A stretch of DNA of 64,000 nucleotides from Streptomyces stelliscabiei (GTDB lineage Bacteria; Actinomycetota; Actinomycetes; Streptomycetales; Streptomycetaceae), in NCBI RefSeq assembly GCF_014873495.1, contig NZ_JADBGF010000001.1, positions 372,001 through 436,000 on the forward strand, read 5' to 3'. This document shows, piece by piece, positions 26,170 to 34,614 of the stretch. The notes beneath the pieces are model-generated. The model made no database searches, was not told where the DNA came from, and worked only from the letters and a program-made list of their open reading frames with translations. A program made the translations under genes and the position numbers. How positions within the stretch are numbered: the stretch's first letter is position 1; each line of letters begins with the position of its first letter.

Positions 26170-26477
26170 AGCTCACGGTCGACCAGGGCCCGGCCGCAGG
26201 CGGAGGCGTAGGCGGAGGCGTAGGCGGCGAAGACGCCGATCTGGCAGTTCTCGGTGCGGAGGGCGGTGCCGGAGTACTGGCGCTGAACCCCGGCGGAGGT
26301 GGTGCCCTTCTTGATGAACCCGGTGTCATCGATGATCAGGACACCGTCGGCTTCGCCGAGCTTGGCGGCGGCGTGTTCCTGCAGGTCGTCGCGGATGTCA
26401 TCGGGCTCCCACTTCGATCCGGCGAGGAGGTGCTGCAGGCCGTCAGGGGTGGAGTGGCCGACCCGTTCGGCCAGCTG
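26170..26477 (-). pseudogene. IS701-family transposase fragment, downstream exon
   Basis: The minus strand from 26477 reads QLAERVGHSTPDGLQHLLAG, then GVLIIDDTGFIKKGTTSAG and VQRQYSGTALRTENC, then VFAAYASA, and ends at GRALVDREL. This is the IS701-family DDE domain; the DDTGF aspartate is the first catalytic residue. Similarity stops near 26170, so the C-terminal half of the transposase is missing. Its 5' part lies 3 kb away at 29507-29657, separated by two nested group II introns. Joining them gives RKNSW-QLAER in the correct frame. Confidence 0.8.
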
Positions 26478-26588
26478 GTGAGGTCGGACCGGGGCGCCCT
26501 GCCGACGTTACCGTCGGTGGGTTTCCCCGGCCCGCCTCCCGAACCAGACGTGCCCGATCTCCAGGCATCCGGCTCTCCACAAGCCCCC

Positions 26589-26720
26589 TCAGGCGGCCGC
26601 TGCGATCGTGGTCCCGTTGGGATCACGATCGCCGGTCGCCCAACAGTGCAGCTTGGTCTGCATCTCCAGTACCCGGCGCTCGGCCTTGAGCAGCGCGAAC
26701 TCCAGCGCGTCGGTATTCAC
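26589..26720 (-). pseudogene. Remnant of intron A reverse-transcriptase ORF
   Basis: GTG 26720 begins NTDALEFALLKAERR and RVLEMQTKLHCWATGDRD, the usual N-terminus of the group II maturase (compare MQTKLHQWAVDDPD in intron B). The frame then enters intron domain IV/V sequence and stops at 26589. All RT motifs are deleted. Confidence 0.7.
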
Positions 26721-27289
26721 CAGCGGCCTCCCGGCATTGCAGCATCCTCCCTGCCGACTTGCTGGCCCCCTTCGCCATGCACGGAGCTTTCCTCCGCTCG
26801 GACTACTAGGGGGCCTCCGCCCCACCTGCGGACCTCAGCCGGCAACGGGCCTGCCCTCGCTCTCCGGACCGGATGCCGGGAAAGCGGGGGCGACCGCAGG
26901 CGGTTCCCACGTTCATCATGTGCCGATCGGCCAGGTCGGCGTCCCGCTACTACCCCGGCAGCATCACCACGCCTACGCCGCAGACCTTCAGCGTGGTCTC
27001 CCCACCGGCAGTTGGAGACCGGCTACGGAGTTGACCACCCCTGCCGAAGCGAGCGGTCACGCACTGCACCCCGGGCCCATATCCGCCAGATTTGAGCCCG
27101 GTGCAAGACTTACGGGGCTTTACACGGGTTCCTCTTCGTACGCCTTCTGGCCTTGCTTGCCGAACCCGACGCGTCTGGCAGTACCGCGCCGTCCCGGCGT
27201 TGTCAGGGCTGCTTTCCGTCCTCACCGGCGTTCCCCGGCTCGGACTGCCCTCAGCTTCTACCCGGCCGCTGCGACGGCCCGGCGGCAGA

Positions 27290-29463
27290 GTAGGGGTCGG
27301 ACCGGGGCGCGGTACTGGCCTTGTGACCAGCCCGTTTCCCCGGCCCGCCCTCCGCACCGGACATGCGACTCTCACCGCATCCGGCGCTCCACGGACTCCC
27401 TTGGGACCGCGCGGTTCACACCGTCGCGGCCTTCGCCCACGGTGTCGGGATGCTGTATCCACGCCAGCGATAGCGGGTCACCTTCACCCGCTGCGGGACG
27501 AACAGCGTGATCCCGTCCTCCTCGGGCCGCCAACCGGGCTCGCCGGTCAAGTAGCGGCGCCGCAGAGTCCTCCAGTCGATCCCGGGATGCTGCTTCCTCA
27601 GCCACAACGTCACTCGACGCCAGCAGAAGTCGTCGAGATAGTGGAACGTGGCTGTGGACGACCCGAACCGGAAGTAGTAACACCATCCCCGCACGCCGAG
27701 TTGAGCTGGCGGAGCAGGTCAGCGAGAGTGCGTTGACCTCTCTTGTTCGTCATCGCCCGCACCTTGCCCGTGATGGAGGCCAGGGCCTTCTTCGACGGAT
27801 AGGTGTAGACGTAGTGCTCGCTGGTGCCCTTCTTGCGTCTCCGCTGGATGTGGAAGCCGAGAAAGTCCAGCCCTTCGTCGATATGGCAGACGCGGGTCTT
27901 GGCCTCGGACAGGCGCAGCCCCAGAGGGGCGAGCACGGCCGTGACCTCCTCCCACAGCGCGTCCGCGTGAGCTCGGGCGCCGCATACCATGATCAGGAAA
28001 TCGTCCGCGTAGCGGACGATCCGGTATGTGGCACCTCCGCGTCGGCGGTGTGCTGTCCGCCTGCCGCCGTTGCCGTGAGCGTCCCACTTGGCGCAGAAGT
28101 GTTCATCCAGCGCCGAGAGGGCGATGTTCGCCAACAGCGGCGCGGCGATGCCGCCTTGGGGTGTGCCGGTGTTCGTGTCCCTGGTCTCGCCATCGGCGGA
28201 CATGATGCCCGCCTTCAGAAACGCCTTGACCAGGGCGAGAACCCGCTTGTCTCCGACTCGTCGGCGCATCCGCTCAAGGAGAGCGGAGTGGGCGATGTTG
28301 TCGAAGCACGCTTCGATGTCCGCATCCAGCACCCAGTGGTAGCCCTTGGTGCCGAAGTGGTGCACCTCCGCGATCGCGTCATGGGCTCGTCGTTCGGGGC
28401 GAAAGCCGTAGCTGACCGGCTTGAAGGACGCCTCGAAGATCGGCTCCAGAACCAGCACGAGCGCGGCTTGCACGAGCCTGTCCATCGCGGTGGGAATTCC
28501 CAGCCTCCTGAGCTTTCCCCCGCTGCCCGGCTTGGGGATCATGCGCTCCCGCACCGGCAGAGGGGTGAACGTGCGGGCCTTCAACTGCTCCCGCGTGTCC
28601 TTCAGGAAGGCCACGATGTCGGCATCATCGGCGATGAAGGCCGGGATGACCCGGTCCACGCCGGCGGTGCGCGCGCCCTTGTTGCCCCTCACCCTCTCCC
28701 ACGCGACGGTGAGGAAGTCGGGGTGATGGACAAGGTTGTAGAGATCATCGAACCTTCGGTCGGGATCATCGACCGCCCATTGGTGCAGCTTGGTCTGCAT
28801 CCGTCGTACCCGCAGCCAGGCCCCATCGGGGTCGGGCCACAGCTGACCGGTATTCACCAGCGTCTCCGTCCCCTTGCAGTTCCTCAACTACCTGAATCCG
28901 CTGTGCTGCTTCGCCATGTGGACGGCTTTCCCGCCCCCGGACTACTACCAGCCCTCCGCCCCACCTCGGGCCGTCGGCGGACGTCGCGCCTTCCCGCCCT
29001 ATCGCACCTGGAGAGTGCACGAAGACGAAAGCTTCGAGGTGGTTCCCACGTTCACTGTGAACCGCTCGTCGGGTGAGGCGGCCAGCTTTGCCCCTGCGGC
29101 ATCGCCACGGTTACGCCACAGTCCTTCTCCGTGGCCTCCCGACCGGCAAGATCAATCCGATCCAGGAGTTCCTGCCCTGACAGGCAGTGCGCACCGCGAT
29201 CCAGCCCAGATCCACCGGGTTTGAGCTGGCGGAGGTCTTGAGGGGCTTTACACCGCTGGTTCCTCGCGTCCACCTTCCCGTCTCGCTTGCTGGACCCGCA
29301 CCGTCCGGTAGTTCCAGTGCGTCCCGTCGTTGTCGGGGCTGCTCTCCATCAGATCCGGCCGACTCGCCGGGCCCGACTGCCCCCTGCTTCTGTCGTCCCG
29401 CTGCGACGGGACAACGGTGCGGGTCTCACACCCGCACACGGATCACAGCGCCTCGTGGCGCAC
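27290..29463 (-). mobile_element. Group II intron B (inner), with RT/maturase gene
   Basis: The 5' end GTGCGCCACGAGGCGCTGTG begins at 29463 and the 3' end CCGACCCCTAC stops at 27290; the element is 2174 nt. Domain V is at 27354-27389 (GCCGGATGCGGTGAGAG, GCATGTCCGGTGC) with the AGC-type catalytic triad position at its base. It is inserted 43 nt into domain I of intron A, after GCGAGACC. When intron B is removed, intron A aligns with intron B without a gap at the junction, which fixes the ends to within a base or two. It encodes a frameshifted maturase. Confidence 0.83.
27416..28857 (-). pseudogene. ltrA-like: Group II intron reverse transcriptase/maturase, frameshifted before the maturase domain
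   Basis: GTG 28857 (GGAG six bases upstream) starts NTGQLWPDPDGAW. RT blocks follow: NKGARTAGVDRV, KLRRLGIPTAMDRLVQ, KPVSYGFRPERRAHDAI, the catalytic RYADDFLIMV and the block LRLSEAKTRVCHIDEGLDF. At about 27693 the frame shifts by one base; the original frame ends at 27610. The X (maturase) domain continues in the next frame as RGWCYYFRFGSS, ATFHYLDDFCWRRV and LRKQHPGIDWRTLRRRYL to 27416. No HNH endonuclease domain follows. As sequenced, the RT core would be made without its RNA-binding domain, so splicing help is doubtful unless this is a sequencing error or a programmed shift. Confidence 0.85.
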
Positions 29464-29506
29464 GGTCTCGCACCTCCACTCGGTCACATGGGGCCTCGTG
29501 GCGCAC

Positions 29507-29657
29507 CCAGCTGTTCTTGCGGGCGACCGGGCGAGCAGCCCGCGCACGCAGTCCCGCATGCGGCAGCGGAGCCGACTCGGCCGAAGGGGTGCCCGATGGT
29601 CAGGAAGAGATCGGCCAGTTCGAGGTCCCACTGCGCGGCGGCAGACTCGGTGATCAC
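29507..29657 (-). pseudogene. IS701-family transposase fragment, upstream exon
   Basis: GTG 29657 begins ITESAAAQWDLELADLFLTI, then GHPFGRV, the N-terminus of IS701-type transposases. Two one-base shifts then occur: MRDCVRGLLA is in another frame, and PVARKNSW in a third. The exon ends with AAGAACAGCTGG, immediately before the GTGCGCC of intron A. RKNSW followed by QLAER of the downstream exon reproduces the continuous transposase. The indels show that the IS was already dead or has decayed since. Confidence 0.7.
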
Positions 29658-30589
29658 CCTCGAAGGCTGCCCCGCCGCTGTCACTATCTGCGGCGTTATC
29701 GCACGATCGAGGGGCGGTCTCCATGAGACCGCCCCGGCACGACCGAAGTCCCGCTATACTCCCGCCACCCGGCGAAAGACCAGGGCAGGCAGCGAAATCC
29801 TGCTGGAATACTAACCATGCATGGCCCGGTCGGCCATGCCGAACCAGCAGTTGAACGAGGCGGCACGTCGCCGCCTCCTTCACTCACCGTGACCGGTACC
29901 GCTGATCGGACGCCCTCGAAAACTCCGCCGGATGCGCCTCCACCGCAGCTCCCCTGGGGAGAATCTGGGGAGTACGAGCGTCCCTGGGGAGCGCCTGGGG
30001 GGAATCGACTGCCTAACGAGGCACGAGGTTGAAAGACCACGAAAGAAAGATCCGTGCAGCTCAGAGACCTGATCGGCGGCATTTCCGCAGGTCAGGGCCG
30101 CCCGGTAGACGTCTTCAAGAAGATCGCTTCGTCTCCGGCTTCCCGAATCGTGGTCCGCCTGCCATGCGCGCTGCCCTCTCTTGCCGCACCACCTCACAAC
30201 CAAGATCCGGACCATACGCGGGCCAGAGTCCGCCCACGTCCCTTAGAACCGCGCATTCGCGCTGATCAGGGCGATGCGCGTGATGTACCACCAACAGACC
30301 AAGAACCTGCTGGTGAACTACTCCCCCAAGAAGCTGGACTTCTTCCAGGCACAGGTGAAGAGCACCTGACCAGGACAGATGCCCGTCGAGCGCCCTACGC
30401 CTGGCCCATCTGAGCGGTGAGTCGACACACTGTCCCCACTCCCGTCGCATCGCACCGATACGCGGCCCGACCAGCGGTTCCGGGCATTTCGAGGCCAGTG
30501 TCCGCTCGCCCTGGGCGCCGGCAGAATCCAGCTTTCCCAGAGCGCCCCCGGCTCGCCCCGACGCAGGCCAGGAGAATCCTGACGGACAT
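29658..30589. other. Intergenic region with paired hairpins and an unidentified coding scrap
   Basis: There is no complete gene in about 930 bases. Two perfect hairpins stand in tandem: GCATGGCC-N5-GGCCATGC at 29819-29839 and GAGGCGGC-N5-GCCGCCTC at 29857-29877; they may be terminators or part of the IS end. On the plus strand near 30250-30370 a frame preceded by TAG reads RAMRVMYHQQTKNLLVNYS and PKKLDFFQAQVKST before a stop. It looks like a real protein tail but I cannot name it. Confidence 0.45.
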
Positions 30590-31423
30590 TCACCCGAGTG
30601 CGCGCAGCGCCTGGGCCACCGTCTCCGTCGTGCGGGCGCGGGCGGCGGAGAGCCAGGGTCGTGGGTCGACGGTTGGGGAGCCGTCGACGAAGGCGTCGCG
30701 GACGGCTCCGGTGAAGGCGACGTTCAGTGCCGTACCTGTGTTGATCTTTGTCATGCCGGCGGTGATCGCGCGGCGCAGCTCGTCCTCGGGCACACCGGTG
30801 GAGCCGTGCAGGACGAGGGGAACGGGGACGGACTCCTTCAGGCGGGCGATCAGTTCATGGTCGAGCCGTGCGGTGCGGGTGGTCATGGCGTGCGAGCTGC
30901 CCACGGCGACGGCGAGGGCGTCCACGCCCGTCCTGGTCACGAACTCGCGTGCCTGCGAGGGGTCGGTACGTGCGCCGGGTGCGTGGACGCCGTCCTTGCC
31001 GCCGACTTCGCCGAGTTCGGCCTCCAGCCACAGCCCGTGGGCGTGAGCCCACTCGGCGGCGGCGCGGGTCGCGGCCAGGTTGCGGTCGTGCGGGAGCGCC
31101 GAGGCGTCGTACATCACGGAGCCGAAGCCGTTGTCCGCGGCGCGGTGCAACAGGGCCTCGTCGGTGACGTGGTCCAGGTGCAGGGCGACCGGGACGAGGG
31201 CCGCCTCGGCCACCGCCGCGGTGGCGCGGGCGATCGGTGCGAGAGCGCCGCCGTGGAACCGCACCGCGTTCTCGCTGACCTGGCAGATGACCGGGGCACC
31301 CACACTCTCGGCTGCGGCCACGATCGCTTCGGCGTGCTCCAGGGTGATCACGTTGAACGCACCGACCGCGCGCCCTTCGGCGCGCGCGGCCCGGACGAGG
31401 TCGGCGGTGGGAGTCAGTGGCAT
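30590..31423 (-). CDS. Class II fructose/tagatose-bisphosphate aldolase family protein
   Basis: A 277-residue zinc-dependent aldolase, the length of the GatY/KbaY (tagatose-1,6-bisphosphate) branch. The metal and catalytic motifs are LHLDHVTD (Asp acid/base and His ligand), EAELGEVGGKDG (Glu region), AVAVGSSHA (His ligand) and LHGSTGVPEDE (His ligand and phosphate loop), with KINTGTALN as the second phosphate-binding segment. It would cleave a ketose 1,6-bisphosphate to DHAP and glyceraldehyde-3-phosphate. It diverges from a DeoR regulator and shares its neighbourhood with an AgaS-like SIS protein, which favours the galactosamine/tagatose pathway. The aldolase class is firm, the exact sugar inferred. 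Confidence 0.85.
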   Translation of the reverse strand: MPLTPTADLVRAARAEGRAVGAFNVITLEHAEAIVAAAESVGAPVICQVSENAVRFHGGALAPIARATAAVAEAALVPVALHLDHVTDEALLHRAADNGFGSVMYDASALPHDRNLAATRAAAEWAHAHGLWLEAELGEVGGKDGVHAPGARTDPSQAREFVTRTGVDALAVAVGSSHAMTTRTARLDHELIARLKESVPVPLVLHGSTGVPEDELRRAITAGMTKINTGTALNVAFTGAVRDAFVDGSPTVDPRPWLSAARARTTETVAQALRALG

Positions 31424-31631
31424 GTACGGATGGCCTTTCCGGACGGCGGTTTCCCGTGCACAGCTCCCGGCATCGCTCCGCGCATGATGACGTGACGGAA
31501 ATTGTGGAAGTTGATGCAGGAGATTGCTGTTTTAGAGGCGATAAATCGCTGAAAGATGCGACGTGCGTCAGAAAGAGGTGCCCCGGCCGTGGTTTCATGG
31601 GCGTCTACTTCACCGACAGGGAGCGACTGAG
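31424..31631. promoter_or_regulatory. Divergent promoter region, aldolase and DeoR genes
   Basis: This region is AT-rich compared with its surroundings, mainly 31490-31565. It contains GCGAT-AA-ATCGC at 31538-31549 and the short elements TTGATGC and ATTGCTG, which resemble elements upstream of the ABC/SIS genes and the GH31 gene. It is a likely operator zone for the DeoR regulator. Confidence 0.5.
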
Positions 31632-32423
31632 ATGGCGGCACCGCAGGCCAGGTGGAGCGCGCTGCTGGACTTGCTGACGCGCGACGGGCGTATCGAGGTC
31701 GAGGCAGCCGCGGCCGAACTCGCGGTGTCCGCCGCGACGATCCGGCGTGACCTCGACGAACTGGCTCGCCAGCAGATGGTCACCCGCACCCACGGTGGCG
31801 CGGTGATCAACGCGATCGCGTACGACCTGCCCCTGCGGTACAAGGCGGCACGCCACGCCCCCGAGAAGGAACGCATAGCGCATGCGGCGGCCGGCCTGGT
31901 CAAGGCCGGAGCGGTGGTGGGTCTCAACGGCGGCACCACGACCACCGAGGTCGCGCGGGCACTGGCGACCAGGAGCGACCTGGGCCCCGAGGGCGGGGCC
32001 GAGCCGTCGCTGACGATTGTCACCAACGCCCTGAACATCGCCAACGAGCTGGTCGTGCGCCGCCATGTGAAGCTCGTCGTGACCGGCGGAGTGGCGCGCC
32101 CGGCCTCGTACGAACTGATCGGGCCGCTGGCCACCGAACTGCTCGCCGAGATCACGCTGGATCACGTCTTCATCGGAGTCGACGCGATCGACTCCGTGCA
32201 CGGTGCGACCGCGCATCACGAGGGTGAGGCCAGCATCAACCGGGCGTTGGCGCGGCGCGCCCAGCAGGTTGTCGTGGTCGCCGACTCCTCCAAGCTGGGC
32301 AAGCGGACGTTCGCGCGCATCTGCCCGTTGGAGGACGTCCATGTGCTGGTGACCGACAAGGACGCTCCCGCCGGGCTGACCGAGCCGTTCGCCGCCGCCG
32401 GAGTGGAGATCATCCGCGCCTGA
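31632..32423 (+). CDS. DeoR/GlpR-family transcriptional regulator
   Basis: A 263-residue repressor. ATG 31632 was chosen because AGGGAG lies 8 bases upstream. Residues 5-60 are the DeoR helix-turn-helix (RWSALLDLLTRDGRIEV, SAATIRRDLDELARQ, RTHGGAV). The sensor domain follows with the phosphosugar loop LNGGTTTTEVARAL, then TIVTNALNIANEL, VTGGVARPASYELIGP and VVVADSSKLGKRTF. The ligand of the family is a sugar phosphate. It is divergent from the aldolase gene and sits within the transport/catabolic cluster, so it most likely represses the aldolase, the ABC transporter and the glycosidase operon until an amino-sugar phosphate accumulates. Confidence 0.9.
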   Translation: MAAPQARWSALLDLLTRDGRIEVEAAAAELAVSAATIRRDLDELARQQMVTRTHGGAVINAIAYDLPLRYKAARHAPEKERIAHAAAGLVKAGAVVGLNGGTTTTEVARALATRSDLGPEGGAEPSLTIVTNALNIANELVVRRHVKLVVTGGVARPASYELIGPLATELLAEITLDHVFIGVDAIDSVHGATAHHEGEASINRALARRAQQVVVVADSSKLGKRTFARICPLEDVHVLVTDKDAPAGLTEPFAAAGVEIIRA

Positions 32424-32752
32424 CCTTCGGTGCCCCGCAGGGCTGTTCGCGACGTCCGTCACCGGCCGCACGCGCGGACACCCGGCGCCGCGCGGGTGAG
32501 TAGGGGTGAGCCGCGCACGACGCCCTGGCCGAACACCTCGCGGGGCGGGGGAGGTTCCGTGTGCGAGCAGAGGCGGTCCGTCGGTCCCTGCACCGTGGTC
32601 GACCGGACGGACAGCAGTGTCGGTGCCGTCGACAACGACCGCAGGTCCCCGGTCCGGACCCGCAGACCGGCGTCCGGCGGGTCGCACGGCGTGGTCCGGG
32701 CCGGCCCGGACTCCCTGCAGAGAAGTCACCACTTCACCCCGCTTCGACCACG
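32424..32752. other. Convergent intergenic gap
   Basis: About 330 bases lie between the convergent DeoR and permease genes. No supported gene is visible, and only short GC-rich inverted repeats occur (for example around GGTCCCCGGTCCGGACC near 32640). Confidence 0.4.
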
Positions 32753-33640
32753 TCACCCCTTGACTCCGCCGGCCGTCAGACCGCTGATCAGATGGCGCTC
32801 CACGAAGACGAACAGCACCACGACCGGGACGACGGCGATCAGCGAGGAGGCGAAGAGGTACTGCCACTGCTCCTGGTAGGCGGTGACGAACCCGGGAACG
32901 GCCTTGGTCAGCGTCGTGCGGTCACCCGAGGACGTGATGGTGAGGGCGACGACGTACTCGTTCCACGCGGCGATGAACGTGTACACCACCGCCGTCACCA
33001 CACCGGGCATGGCCAGCGGCAGAGTGATCCGGGTCAGCGCCCCGAACCTGCCGACCCCGTCCAGGTAGGCCGCCTCCTCCAGCTCCTTGGGGACGCTCGC
33101 GAAGTAGGCGTTGAGGATCCAGACGCAGAACGGCAGGTTGAACGCCGCGTTGACGAGGATCAGCGCCTCTCCGGTGTCGGTCAGATCAAGGCTGACCATC
33201 TCGCGGTAGATACCGACCAGCAGTGCGGTGGGCGCGAACATCTGGGTGACCAGAACGAGCAGCAGGAACGCGCCGCGGCCACGGAACCGGTGTCGCGCGG
33301 TGTAGTAGGCGGCCGGCAGCCCGACCAGCAGCGCGAGCAGCGTGGACATCCCGGCGACGTACAGGGAGAAGCCCAGCGAGCCGGCGACGGGCGGATCGTC
33401 GAGCGACCACACGTCGGCGAAGTTCGACCAGCGCCATGCGGACGGCAGGTACGAGGGCGGGGACTTCATGAGTTCCGGCGTCGGCTTCAGCGCCGTCAGC
33501 AGCATCTGGAGGTACGGAGAGAGGAAGACCAGGGCGACCAGCCAGCCGGTGCCGGCGATCAGCGCGGTGCGTACCGTGAGTTCTTTGCGCGTGGACAGTA
33601 ATCCGGTACGTGTACGCGTGCGTGTGGCCGGCGTTGTCAT
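32753..33640 (-). CDS. ABC sugar transporter permease, MalG/CUT1 type
   Basis: A 295-residue membrane protein with six hydrophobic segments. The EAA loop reads EEAAYLDGVGRFGALTRITL, ending LPLAMPG, the contact for the ATPase, and SGLTAGGVKG closes the C-terminus as in MalG-type permeases. ATG 33640 overlaps the stop of the upstream permease gene (ATGA) and is preceded by GGAGGAGAT. No ATPase gene is present in the cluster. In Streptomyces the shared ATPase MsiK usually serves such CUT1 systems, so this importer probably uses it. Confidence 0.92.
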   Translation of the reverse strand: MTTPATRTRTRTGLLSTRKELTVRTALIAGTGWLVALVFLSPYLQMLLTALKPTPELMKSPPSYLPSAWRWSNFADVWSLDDPPVAGSLGFSLYVAGMSTLLALLVGLPAAYYTARHRFRGRGAFLLLVLVTQMFAPTALLVGIYREMVSLDLTDTGEALILVNAAFNLPFCVWILNAYFASVPKELEEAAYLDGVGRFGALTRITLPLAMPGVVTAVVYTFIAAWNEYVVALTITSSGDRTTLTKAVPGFVTAYQEQWQYLFASSLIAVVPVVVLFVFVERHLISGLTAGGVKG

Positions 33641-34611
33641 CGGATCTCCTCCCGCCAGCGCACGACCCGGAGGTACGCGAGCACCACGACGAGGATCAGT
33701 GCGAAGTTCACGACGGCCATCGCGGCCGATTCGCCGACGGCCTGGTTGTCGAAGGCGAGCTTGTACATGAACGTCGTCGTCGTGTCGGTGGCGAAGCCGG
33801 GTCCGCCGCGGGTCATCGCCCAGATGATCGGGAACGAGTTGAACACGTTGATGATGTTGATGATCGCGGCCACCAGCAGCGAGGGCCGAAGCAGTGGCAG
33901 CGTCACGGACAGGTACGTCCTGGCCGGGCCCGCGCCGTCCATCCGGGCCGCCTCGTAGACCTCCGCGGGGATGGTCTGGAGTCCGGCGAGTATGACGAAG
34001 GCGGTGAACGGCAGCGAGACGAACACCGCCACGGCCATCATCGCCGCGAATCCCAGGACCGGGTCGGCCAGCCAGTTCACCGGCTTGTCGAGGAGACCCA
34101 TGTCCATCAGGACGCGGTTGACGACGCCGTAGAAGTTGTTGAGCATCCAGCGCCAGATGAGCGCGGTCATGAGGACGGACGCCGCCCAGGGCACGATGAG
34201 CGCCCAGCGGACCGCCCGTTGCCCGGGGAAGCGGGTGTTGAGCAACTGGGCGAGGCCCAAGGACAGCAGGAGGGTGACCGTGACGACGCCGACGACCCAG
34301 ACCAGCGTGCGCAGCAGTACGCCCGGCAGGTCCTCCTCGGCGAACAGGTCGGCGTAGTTGTCGAGGCCCGCGGGGCCGAGGGACAGTCCTGTGGAGCTGA
34401 TCCTGGTCAAAGAGGTGCGGGCCATTTCGACGACGGGCCAGACCACCATGGTCAGGATGAGGGCGACGGCGGGACCGAGCCACAGGAGCGGTTCGAGGGA
34501 CCGTAGATCTCGCCGCCTCTTTCGGCCCGGGGCGGCGGGTGGTGCCGCCCCCGGTGGGGCCGACTCCCGCCGGTCCCCCGAGGCGCGTACGGGGATGTCG
34601 TGGACGGCCAT
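33637..34611 (-). CDS. ABC sugar transporter permease, MalF/CUT1 type
   Basis: A 324-residue permease with a basic cytoplasmic N-terminus and six hydrophobic segments. The EAA loop reads EAARMDGAGPARTYLSVTL. It pairs with the downstream permease (4-base overlap) to form the transmembrane pore, and lies 3 bases after the binding-protein gene, so the three genes form one operon. No substrate information is in the sequence itself. Confidence 0.92.
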   Translation of the reverse strand: MAVHDIPVRASGDRRESAPPGAAPPAAPGRKRRRDLRSLEPLLWLGPAVALILTMVVWPVVEMARTSLTRISSTGLSLGPAGLDNYADLFAEEDLPGVLLRTLVWVVGVVTVTLLLSLGLAQLLNTRFPGQRAVRWALIVPWAASVLMTALIWRWMLNNFYGVVNRVLMDMGLLDKPVNWLADPVLGFAAMMAVAVFVSLPFTAFVILAGLQTIPAEVYEAARMDGAGPARTYLSVTLPLLRPSLLVAAIINIINVFNSFPIIWAMTRGGPGFATDTTTTFMYKLAFDNQAVGESAAMAVVNFALILVVVLAYLRVVRWREEIR

Positions 34612-34614
34612 GCG

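Larger units (their letters stand above)
26478..29506 (-). mobile_element. Group II intron A (outer, ORF-deleted), interrupted by intron B
   Basis: The 5' end GTGCGCCACGAGG at 29506 follows the transposase exon; the 3' end CCGACCTCAC stops at 26478, before the second exon. Domain V is at 26541-26577 (GAGCCGGATGCC, GGGCACGTCTGG), followed by domain VI. Intron A's own sequence is 29464-29506 plus 26478-27289, about 855 nt. Its reverse transcriptase is reduced to 43 codons, so it would need a maturase in trans. Its sequence aligns with intron B throughout the 5' region (for example CCGTCGCAGCGG and GTAAAGCCCC), showing common descent. Confidence 0.82.

Noticed and set aside
26478..29506. Possibility that the repeated GTGCGCCACGAGG blocks are a CRISPR or simple tandem repeat
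   Set aside because: The two copies are 5' ends of related group II introns. There are no spacers, no cas genes and no further copies.
30250..30370. Plus-strand frame reading RAMRVMYHQQTKNLLVNYS and a lysine-rich end
   Set aside because: It looks like the tail of a real protein, but it is preceded by a stop, has no start and matches nothing I can name. Left as a remark in the gap entry.
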